Below the pieces are notes generated by a model. That model was given only the letters and a program-made list of their open reading frames with translations, searched no databases and was not told the DNA's origin. A stretch of DNA of 64,000 bases, taken from assembly GCA_013360915.1 (NCBI GenBank), contig JABWAT010000001.1:255259-319258 (forward strand), given 5' to 3'. The position numbers were made by a program, and so were the translations under genes. Below are positions 53,960 to 61,026 of this stretch, piece by piece. This DNA is from Bacteroidota bacterium (GTDB taxonomy: Bacteria > Bacteroidota > JABWAT01). Position 1 is the stretch's first letter. Each line of letters starts with the position of its first letter.

Positions 53960-55465
53960 ATGAAAACCCCCGAACTGATCGATTTCAGTCAACCCCGCAT
54001 CCGGTTGCTTCACTTTACCTGGATTGCCTTTTTTATCGCCTTTTATGTATGGTTTAACATGGCACCTTTGGCCACGACCATGCTCAAAAATGTGGGATGG
54101 CTGACTCCCGAACATCTGAAAGTACTGGCCATTGTCAATGTGGCCCTGACCATTCCGGCCCGGCTGGTCATCGGTTCCCTTATTGACCGGTTTGGACCGC
54201 GCATCGTGTTCAGTGCCCTGCTCGTAACCATGAGCGTTCCGGTCTTCTTTTTCGCCTTCGGAGATTCTTTCATGCAGTTATTCATTTCCCGCATGATTCT
54301 GAGCGGAATCGGAGCCAGTTTCGTAATCGGAATCCGGTTGGTGGCCGATTGGTTTCCTCACAAAATGGTGGGGCGCGCCGAAGGATTTTACGCCGGCTGG
54401 GGAAATTTCGGATCGGCCTGGGCTGCCATGACCCTTCCCTGGATTGCCCTTTCATGGTTTAGCGACAATCCCGATGGATGGCGGTATGCACTGGCCATCA
54501 ATGGCGTGGTTTCATTTGTCTACGGAATCCTGTTTTTCTTCCTCGTCAGAGATACACCTGGTGGTGAAGCGTTCCGCGGCATCAAGAAAACCGAACCTAT
54601 GATTGCCACTTCCTGGTCCGACCTGGTTCAGCTGACCATCTGGAGTTTTCCACTGGTGGGTGCGCTCGGACTGCTTGCCTGGCGGCTCAGCAACATCAAG
54701 GTCGGAGATAACGGCACCAATTTCCTCACCACCGACCTGATGTATATCTGCTGGATCATCCTTGCTGTGATCTTCATTGTTCACATGGCAAAAACCTATG
54801 CGATCAACATTCCCTTGTTAAAAAAAGGGATTCCAGAAAAGGACCGCTACCGCTTCAGTGATGTGGCTGCATTGAACACCACTTATTTTGCCAATTTCGG
54901 CGCCGAACTGGCTGTGGTTTCCATGCTTCCGGCTTTTTTCGAATCCACCTATACCATGGATCCGACCACGGCTGGCATTATCGCCTCCAGTTTTGCATTC
55001 GTGAATCTCTTCGCGCGCCCGCTGGGTGGTCTTCTTTCAGATCTGATGGGAAATCGTAAACGCACCATGATCATCTACATGGCAGGAATCGCCCTCGGCT
55101 TTTTCGCCATGGCCTTCATACAGGTTGGCTGGCCGGTCTGGTTGGCAGTGGCAATCACCATCTTATGCTCGGTGTTTGTCCAGGGGGCTGAAGGTGCCAC
55201 CTTCGCCGTGATTCCTCTGATCAAAAAGGAATACACCGGTCAGATCTCCGGAATGGCCGGTGCCTATGGAAATGTCGGAGCCGTTACCTATCTCATCGTT
55301 CTGTCCATGGTCGATTCCAAAACCTTTTTCCTGTTGCTGGCAGCAGGTGCTGCTTTCTCTACGTTGTATTGCTTACTTTTTCTGAAGGAACCCAAAGGAT
55401 CCTTCTCGGATGATCATGGTGAAATACCCGAGTCTGACCAGAACGCTAAACCGGCACAGGCATGA
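53960..55465 (+). CDS. narK: nitrate/nitrite transporter, NNP/MFS family (second copy)
   Basis: 501 aa with about 12 membrane segments. MFS loop element GSLIDRFGPRIVF near 73 and the nitrate-porter-like AGWGNFGSAWAAMTLP near 145 and GMAGAYGNVGAVTYL near 431. It is clearly diverged from the first copy (different N-terminus, no extended segment), so the two probably have different modes, as seen for NarK1/NarK2 pairs in other denitrifiers. It overlaps moaA by four bases (ATGA, 55462-55465), coupling transport and molybdenum-cofactor synthesis genes. Confidence 0.92.
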   Translation: MKTPELIDFSQPRIRLLHFTWIAFFIAFYVWFNMAPLATTMLKNVGWLTPEHLKVLAIVNVALTIPARLVIGSLIDRFGPRIVFSALLVTMSVPVFFFAFGDSFMQLFISRMILSGIGASFVIGIRLVADWFPHKMVGRAEGFYAGWGNFGSAWAAMTLPWIALSWFSDNPDGWRYALAINGVVSFVYGILFFFLVRDTPGGEAFRGIKKTEPMIATSWSDLVQLTIWSFPLVGALGLLAWRLSNIKVGDNGTNFLTTDLMYICWIILAVIFIVHMAKTYAINIPLLKKGIPEKDRYRFSDVAALNTTYFANFGAELAVVSMLPAFFESTYTMDPTTAGIIASSFAFVNLFARPLGGLLSDLMGNRKRTMIIYMAGIALGFFAMAFIQVGWPVWLAVAITILCSVFVQGAEGATFAVIPLIKKEYTGQISGMAGAYGNVGAVTYLIVLSMVDSKTFFLLLAAGAAFSTLYCLLFLKEPKGSFSDDHGEIPESDQNAKPAQA

Positions 55466-56442
55466 TAACCGATTCCTTCGGGCGGATTCATCACTATCTG
55501 CGTGTATCTCTGACACCGGCCTGTAACCTGCGGTGCTCGTATTGTGCACCGGCAGATGGCTTCCGTGTCCCTCCCGGCACAAAACAGTTCTCGCGATCCG
55601 AAATCACCCGCGTGATCGGCTGGCTGGCTGGAATGGGAGTCACCAAAGTCCGGTTTACAGGCGGTGAACCCACCTTGCGCAGCGATCTCGCCGGATTGAT
55701 ACATGACACCCATTCAACGGCTGGTATCTCTACGGTCGGACTGACAACCAATGGTGTGTTGCTGGGTCTTCAGCTCGATGAGTATCTGAAAGCCGGACTA
55801 AGCTCGGTCAACATCAGTCTGGATACCTTGCGTCCGGACCGGTTTATGGCCATCAGCAAGCGGCCCTGGCATCAGCAGGTCATGACCGGAATCAGGAAAG
55901 CCATCGATTGTGGCCGGTTACAGGTTAAACTGAACATGGTGGTTCAGCGGGGTGTGAATGAGGATGAAGTGGTTGACATGATTCATTTCTTCGCCCGTGA
56001 TCCGGTTGAACTGCGGTTTATTGAACTCATGCCCTTTGCCGGCAACGGGTGGGACCCGCAGGCAGGCATTCCCTCTCAGGAATTACTGAAAAAAATCAGA
56101 CAATCGGTCGATCTTGCCACCATCGAACAATCAACAGCTGGTCATGTATCCGATCAATGGGCCGTCAAAGGTTCAGCCTTGAAACTCGGCTTCATTTCTT
56201 CGGTGAGCAACGCCTTTTGCGGAACCTGTTCCCGTATCAGGCTGACCGCCGACGGAAAGTTTAAATCCTGCCTCTTTGATGATGGCGAACTCGATGTGCT
56301 TTCTCCCCTCCGTGCCGGTTGTACCCGTGAAGAATTTCACACTCTGATCCGCACTCACATGTTAAAAAAACCAGCCGCACATGGCGGCCACGATTTTTCC
56401 AAATCCACCACGCACCGGTCTATGATCAGCATTGGTGGCTGA
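55462..56442 (+). CDS. moaA: GTP 3',8-cyclase, molybdenum cofactor biosynthesis
   Basis: 326 aa. Radical SAM cluster C21-x3-C25-x2-C28 (CNLRCSYC) after the family opening DSFGRIHHYLRVSLT, the GGEPTLR motif near 68, and the C-terminal second cluster CGTCSRIRLTADGKFKSCLF near 253-272. The usual C-terminal GG is present (final residues ISIGG), needed for activation. It makes 3',8-cyclo-GTP, the first step of molybdopterin synthesis, consistent with the neighbouring molybdoenzyme. moaC and other mo genes are not in the window. Last gene of the nar block; the repeat copy B starts ~45 bp after its stop. Confidence 0.96.
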   Translation: MITDSFGRIHHYLRVSLTPACNLRCSYCAPADGFRVPPGTKQFSRSEITRVIGWLAGMGVTKVRFTGGEPTLRSDLAGLIHDTHSTAGISTVGLTTNGVLLGLQLDEYLKAGLSSVNISLDTLRPDRFMAISKRPWHQQVMTGIRKAIDCGRLQVKLNMVVQRGVNEDEVVDMIHFFARDPVELRFIELMPFAGNGWDPQAGIPSQELLKKIRQSVDLATIEQSTAGHVSDQWAVKGSALKLGFISSVSNAFCGTCSRIRLTADGKFKSCLFDDGELDVLSPLRAGCTREEFHTLIRTHMLKKPAAHGGHDFSKSTTHRSMISIGG

Positions 56443-56446
56443 AAAG

Positions 56447-56467
56447 GGTGATTGGAGATTGGTGATG
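56447..56467. repeat. heptamer tandem repeat, GGTGATT family (3 units)
   Basis: GGTGATT, GGAGATT, GGTGATG, starting 4 nt after the moaA stop, a shorter version of the array that follows chrA at the other end of the block. Confidence 0.8.
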
Positions 56468-56485
56468 AAAAGATCAGAAAACAGT

Positions 56486-56928
56486 GATTGGTGATTAGCC
56501 CGTCGTCAGTCTCTTTGAACGTGGTCAGTAATTGGCGAGCGGAAAATCCCGGTGGCTGAGGGTCTCGAAGCCGACCGGTTTTCCGGTAACTGATTTAGAG
56601 AAGTGATCAGCCTTTCGACTCCGATCTGGGGCCGAAAACAGATAATCGTAAATACCAGTCATTCATGATCGGTAAAACCAATTCCTCACTGTCATCCCAA
56701 CCCAGGTCGGGATCTGTGTCATTCTGCAGAACCAATTAACTGAATGACTAAGACGAGATTCCTGCTTTTCCGTCAGTGCCTGACGTGCCGCACCTGAATG
56801 GCAGCTGATAGTTTGATCCCTTCCTGACCGGTAAATCCGAACACCAAAAGTATTCTGTATTCCGAATTCTGTATTCTGTATTCTGAATTCTGACTTCTGT
56901 ATTCTGAATTCTGACTTCTGTATTCCTT
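56486..56928. repeat. long interspersed repeat, copy B
   Basis: Same order and orientation as copy A (44478-44946), from GATTGGTGATTAGCCCGTCG through to a terminal ATTCTGN heptamer array (56852-56928, eleven units). It fills the 544-bp gene-free stretch 56443-56986. It includes the paired arms GGAAAATCCCGGT (56541-56553) and ACCGGTTTTCC (56574-56584). No coding content recognised. Confidence 0.9.
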
Positions 56929-56986
56929 CCTCCCGGTCCCTGCACTTTAACTATGCTCAGTGACCGGGACCTTGGGGCCTGACTAT

Positions 56987-57703
56987 TTAAGCAAACGACT
57001 CTTCCAGCACCTGCGCACGTTTATGAAGAATGTTGTTTTCCAGGTGAATGTGCTGGTGAATATCCATTTCCCATTCACGCAATTCCTGGAACCCGATCCG
57101 GTAGGTGTTGCATCCATCTTCCGGTACCGAAAAATGGTTCGAAAGTTCGCGGAGATCGCGTAAGTCTGCCCCGGCTTCCACATGTTCATATTCCATCATC
57201 CGAATAGGATGCTGCACCGACGGAAACACGGCCGAAGGCTGGCCCTTACCCGTACGCTTATTTTCCTCCATAGCCTTGATATAGGGAAAGAGCATCATTT
57301 CTTCTTTCATCAGATGCTGAACCAATCCGCTGTAATGCCGGTTAAAGACATCCCTGATCTGGATCAGTTCGGGATGGTTACTGCCATGAACCGTGGCCAG
57401 TTTGTTAAGCCTGCCCACCAATACCGGACCTCTTTCCCGAATAAAAGCATGGTGCTTCGCAAGAATGTAATCGATCAGGGCGACCGTCTCCATCGACCCA
57501 AAATCAGGAAGATCGCCGGCCTGCACCTCGACCGAGGTGGCCAGCTCTATGAAAAATTGCTCTGCATCCAGTCGCTTCTCTTCAACCACATCTTTTAACA
57601 AGCGACCCCCGCCGCAACAGAAGTCAATATGGTACTTTTCGAAAACGCGAACCGACTGATGGTGGTCACGGACAATATCACCTATGGTTTTATCTGCAAA
57701 CAT
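56987..57703 (-). CDS. ric: iron-sulfur cluster repair di-iron protein (Ric/YtfE/ScdA family)
   Basis: 238 aa. N-terminal DUF542/ScdA-N domain with FCCGGG (C29/C30 and the GGG) followed by a hemerythrin-like domain supplying the di-iron ligands, seen as HHAFIRERGP near 84, HPELIQIRDVFNRHYSGLVQHLMKEE and the later HPIRMMEYEHVEAG and DIHQHIHLENNILH segments. RIC proteins repair Fe-S clusters damaged by nitric oxide and oxidants. A clear AGGAG lies 6 nt before the start. The shared 22-bp palindrome sits 34 bp upstream, linking its expression to that of the nar operon, which makes sense because nitrate reduction generates nitrite and NO. Confidence 0.95.
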   Translation of the reverse strand: MFADKTIGDIVRDHHQSVRVFEKYHIDFCCGGGRLLKDVVEEKRLDAEQFFIELATSVEVQAGDLPDFGSMETVALIDYILAKHHAFIRERGPVLVGRLNKLATVHGSNHPELIQIRDVFNRHYSGLVQHLMKEEMMLFPYIKAMEENKRTGKGQPSAVFPSVQHPIRMMEYEHVEAGADLRDLRELSNHFSVPEDGCNTYRIGFQELREWEMDIHQHIHLENNILHKRAQVLEESFA

Positions 57704-57736
57704 GATTCACTCCTTTGTTTTTTGTAAAAATACTTT

Positions 57737-57758
57737 ATATGTACTTTTTAGTCCACAT
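57737..57758. promoter_or_regulatory. 22-bp palindrome shared by nar and ric promoters (ric copy)
   Basis: Arms ATATGTACT and AGTCCACAT with TTTT between them (7 of 9 positions self-complementary). Compared with the nar copy (45057-45078) 18 of 22 positions agree. It is 34 bp before ric on the minus strand and ~110 bp before the MOT1-type gene on the plus strand, so it could control either or both. Confidence 0.6.
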
Positions 57759-57869
57759 TAAATTTGTATTTTTACGTTTCAATGACCGGGTATAAGTCAG
57801 AGGCCTGGCTTCTGAGAGAAATTACCCGTTTCCGACCTATTTTTGGACAGTTTAATCAGAGTAACACAT

Positions 57870-59024
57870 ATGACTTACGGGATCCGGTTCAACCGGAATG
57901 AATGGTCCGGTGCCTTTGGCGATATCGGAACCGACCTGCCTTTGATAATCGGCATGCTGCTGGCAACCGATCTGAATGCAGCCAATGTTCTGATCGGATT
58001 CGGTGTCCTGCAGATTCTTACCGGGTTGGTTTACCGGATTCCCATGCCGGTTCAACCTCTTAAAGCCGTTGCTATGATCGTGATTGCTGGTGAAATACCT
58101 GGGGCCGTCATTGCCGGCGGCAGCTTGGCCATTGGTGCGATTATGCTGCTTCTGACCGCAACCGGCCTGCTCATGGTGCTGGCTCGTACCATCCCAAAAC
58201 CGGTGGTCCGGGGTATTCAGATGGGTTTGGGAATTCAATTGTCTCTGGTTGCCCTGAAAGATTATCTGCCATCGCTGGGTTGGTCGGGGTATGCCCTTGC
58301 ACTGATCGGATTTTCAATCGGGGTTGTTCTGCTCGGTAACCGACGGTATCCGCCAGCCATTCCCATTCTTCTCACAGGTGTTTTATTCGCTTTTGTGGTT
58401 CCATCGGGTGACTCCATTTCCTTTTCACTTTCCCTTCCCGTTCTGGCAGCACCCGATTTATCCTGGCAGGTCATTCTGACCGGATTGGTGGTCCTTGCCC
58501 TGCCTCAGATTCCGCTTTCTCTGGGAAATTCGATCCTTGCCACCCACCAACTCGCCTCCGATTACTTTCCGGAAAGAAAAATCACCATCAATAAAATTGG
58601 CTGGACCTATTCGATCCTGAACCTGGTCACTCCCTTTACCGGAGGCATTCCGGTTTGTCATGGATCGGGGGGAATTGCCGGACATTACACTTTCGGTGGC
58701 CGGACGGGTGGTTCAACCATCATTTACGGCCTTTTCTATGTTGTGTTGGGTCTTTTTTTCAGTTCTGCTCCCTCCTATGCCCTTTCCCTGTTTCCAAAAC
58801 CCACGCTGGGAGTTATCCTGCTGTTCGAAGGAATGGTCCTGATCCTTCTGGTAAAGGATATCATCACCGACCGGAAGGTTTTTTTCATTGCCGTTCTGGT
58901 TGCGCTTCTCGCTGTCGGACTTCCTTCCGGCTATCTGATCGGGATGCTGGTGGGGACCACTTTGTATTACCTGAGGAACCGGGGAGTCCTTTCCCATGCC
59001 GGCCATCGTGATTCTGACCACTGA
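57870..59024 (+). CDS. MOT1-type molybdate/sulfate transporter
   Basis: 384 aa, ~10 membrane segments, related to the SulP superfamily but without a STAS domain. The opening GAFGDIGTDLPLIIGM and the following GLVYRIPMPVQPLKAVAM are hallmarks of the MOT1 molybdate transporters of plants and bacteria; PLSLGNSILAT and PVCHGSGGIAGHYTFGGRTG follow in the second half. The start is the ATG at 57870; the TTG 27 bp upstream is the alternative. Lying next to ric and the nar block, its job is probably to bring in molybdate for the nitrate reductase cofactor. Substrate is inferred from family and neighbours. Confidence 0.88.
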   Translation: MTYGIRFNRNEWSGAFGDIGTDLPLIIGMLLATDLNAANVLIGFGVLQILTGLVYRIPMPVQPLKAVAMIVIAGEIPGAVIAGGSLAIGAIMLLLTATGLLMVLARTIPKPVVRGIQMGLGIQLSLVALKDYLPSLGWSGYALALIGFSIGVVLLGNRRYPPAIPILLTGVLFAFVVPSGDSISFSLSLPVLAAPDLSWQVILTGLVVLALPQIPLSLGNSILATHQLASDYFPERKITINKIGWTYSILNLVTPFTGGIPVCHGSGGIAGHYTFGGRTGGSTIIYGLFYVVLGLFFSSAPSYALSLFPKPTLGVILLFEGMVLILLVKDIITDRKVFFIAVLVALLAVGLPSGYLIGMLVGTTLYYLRNRGVLSHAGHRDSDH

Positions 59025-59073
59025 GAATGTAGTGATCTGGTGATTTTGCCGGCCGAATCAGTTATATTCCCCC

Positions 59074-59832
59074 ATGGCGGGTCATCAGGCTCCGGGGGTT
59101 AATCCTCTTCTTGAACAATATATGCATCAGCATGATGTGCTCATTCATCTGCTGAACCGAACGAGTAACCGGCTGGGCGAAACGTTTTTCGTCGATCTGG
59201 TTACCGAATTGGGTGCCTCACTGAAAGTTCCCTTTTCCTTTATCACCGAATGCACCCTCGATGACCCCGATCGGGTGAAAACACTGGCATTCTGGAACCA
59301 GGGAAAAGTATCAGCCAACTTCAGCTACCATCTCAGAAACACGCCCTGCCGCCGGGTGATAAACGGTGAAAGTGTCATTTTTCCAGAAAAAGTGAGAGAC
59401 TTTTTTCCCGATGATTTCGGTTTGGTGCAAATGAATGCCAGTTTCTATGCAGGAGAACCCCTGTTTGATTCAGATGGTGAAGTCATCGGACACATTGTGG
59501 TCATGAGCCAGGAACCGGTTCATGATACCGAATGGATTTTCCTCGTACTGAAATTAATGGCCCTCCGGGCATCGGCCGAGCTGGAACGGAAAATTCTCGA
59601 TGCAAAACTGCAAACAACCATCCGGGACCTTCAAACAGCCCTCGACAATGTAAGAACCCTTCGGGGATTGGTTCCGATTTGTGCAAGCTGTAAAAAAATC
59701 AGAGATGACACCGGTTACTGGCAACAGGTCGAATCCTACGTGGCCCGCCATACCCATGCCGATTTTACACACGGAATCTGCCCTGATTGCCGGAACATGC
59801 TCTATCCCGAACTGCAGAACGCCGATGAGTGA
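59074..59832 (+). CDS. GAF-type sensor protein with C-terminal four-cysteine (zinc-like) motif
   Basis: 252 aa, soluble. Residues ~20-180 read as a GAF-type ligand domain (FVDLVTELGASLKVPFSFI, then the internal VIFPEKVRDFFPDDFGLVQMNASFYAGEPLFDSDGEVIGHIVVMS region, landmarks only). A coiled coil follows and then the C-terminal block with PICASCKKIRDDTGYW and HGICPDCRNMLYPEL, two CxxC pairs. This C-terminal block is common at the end of PAS/GAF and receiver proteins in environmental bacteria, and its role is unknown. No Shine-Dalgarno is visible. It precedes the FIST gene by 54 nt, suggesting one sensory operon. Confidence 0.82.
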   Translation: MAGHQAPGVNPLLEQYMHQHDVLIHLLNRTSNRLGETFFVDLVTELGASLKVPFSFITECTLDDPDRVKTLAFWNQGKVSANFSYHLRNTPCRRVINGESVIFPEKVRDFFPDDFGLVQMNASFYAGEPLFDSDGEVIGHIVVMSQEPVHDTEWIFLVLKLMALRASAELERKILDAKLQTTIRDLQTALDNVRTLRGLVPICASCKKIRDDTGYWQQVESYVARHTHADFTHGICPDCRNMLYPELQNADE

Positions 59833-59886
59833 CCGCAGGGAATTTTTTTGGTTCCCTATCCGTTCATGTTATCTTTCCATTCGACG

Positions 59887-61026
59887 ATGAAAACCAAACA
59901 ATACCTATTAAACGCTTCACGGCGACTGAACCCCTCTTTACCCGACTCGGACGCGTCGGTCGGGCTGGTCCTTGTCTTCGGCAGCCGTCCGCTTCTGGAT
60001 CAGGAACTGGCCGGGCTGAATCTTGCCGGAAGGTTTCCGTCCGCACTGATTACCGGATGTTCCACCTCGGGTGAAATTCGGGACACCGAGGTCACCGATG
60101 AAACCATGGTGATCACCACCATTTCAGCCGACCATTGCCGGTTTTACGGCACCACAGCAGATATCCGTCACTTTGGCTCCAGTGCCGATGCAGGTGAATC
60201 CCTCATCGCCGCACTTCCGAAGGAGGGGCTCAGACACGTGTTTGTCCTGTCTGATGGACTTAATGTGAATGGCTCCGAACTGGTCCGCGGACTCAACAGA
60301 CTACTCCCTTCCGGTGTTTCTGTGACCGGCGGACTGGCAGGAGATTCCGACCGGTTCGAAACTTCACGCGTGATCTGGAACGGGCTTCCGCACAACCACC
60401 TGATTGCAGCAGTTGGCTGGTATGGGGAACCATTAAAAATCGGATATGGCAGTCTCGGAGGCTGGGATCCCTTCGGTCCCGAGCGTGTGGTCACACGATC
60501 AGCAGGAAACAAACTTTACGACCTCGATGGAAGAAACGCCCTGAACATTTATAAAACCTATCTTGGTGAACAGGCCAACCATCTTCCCGGCTCGGCCCTG
60601 CTGTTCCCGCTGAGCCTCAAATTAACCCTGTCTGCAAAACCAGTGGTCCGGACCGTGTTGTCAATCGATGAAACCGATCAGTCCATGACCTTTGCCGGTG
60701 ACGTTCCGGTCGGGGCTTACACGCAGATGATGAAAGCAAATTTTGACCGGCTGATCGATGGAGCATCGGGTGCTGCAGAAGCCGCGAGTACAGGTTCATT
60801 GCAGGGCACAGAACCCGAATTGGCCATCCTGATCAGTTGCGTGGGCCGTAAAATGGTTCTCGGACAGCGAATCGAGGAAGAAGTGGAAGCTGTTCGGGAT
60901 ACACTGGGACTTTCCACAACCCTCACCGGCTTTTATTCCTATGGTGAAATCTCCCCGTTTACCCCGGATGCCACCTGTGAACTCCACAACCAAACCATGA
61001 CAATCACCACATTTTCTGAACGGTAA
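59887..61026 (+). CDS. FIST-domain sensor protein
   Basis: 379 aa with FIST-N (about 15-205) and FIST-C (about 220-365) domains: GLVLVFGSRPLLDQELAG, TGCSTSGEIRDTEVTDE, SVTGGLAGDSDRFE, FGPERVVTRSAGNKLYDLDG and the final TLTGFYSYGEISPF element that is typical of FIST-C. FIST proteins bind small ligands, possibly amino acids, and signal to adjacent kinases. The start at 59887 (ATGAAAACC) is chosen over the TTG of the longer frame at 59848. Its stop overlaps the histidine kinase start by one base (TAATG), the usual FIST-kinase pairing. Confidence 0.92.
   Translation: MKTKQYLLNASRRLNPSLPDSDASVGLVLVFGSRPLLDQELAGLNLAGRFPSALITGCSTSGEIRDTEVTDETMVITTISADHCRFYGTTADIRHFGSSADAGESLIAALPKEGLRHVFVLSDGLNVNGSELVRGLNRLLPSGVSVTGGLAGDSDRFETSRVIWNGLPHNHLIAAVGWYGEPLKIGYGSLGGWDPFGPERVVTRSAGNKLYDLDGRNALNIYKTYLGEQANHLPGSALLFPLSLKLTLSAKPVVRTVLSIDETDQSMTFAGDVPVGAYTQMMKANFDRLIDGASGAAEAASTGSLQGTEPELAILISCVGRKMVLGQRIEEEVEAVRDTLGLSTTLTGFYSYGEISPFTPDATCELHNQTMTITTFSER

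Noticed and set aside
44478-56928. Composite transposon or integrative element carrying nar
   Set aside because: No transposase, integrase, tRNA target or terminal inverted repeats with target duplications seen; only the direct repeats support mobility, so I kept it as a hypothesis in findings.
56748-56945. Small minus-strand frame in copy B
   Set aside because: Low-complexity translation of the heptamer array and the interspersed repeat; not a gene.
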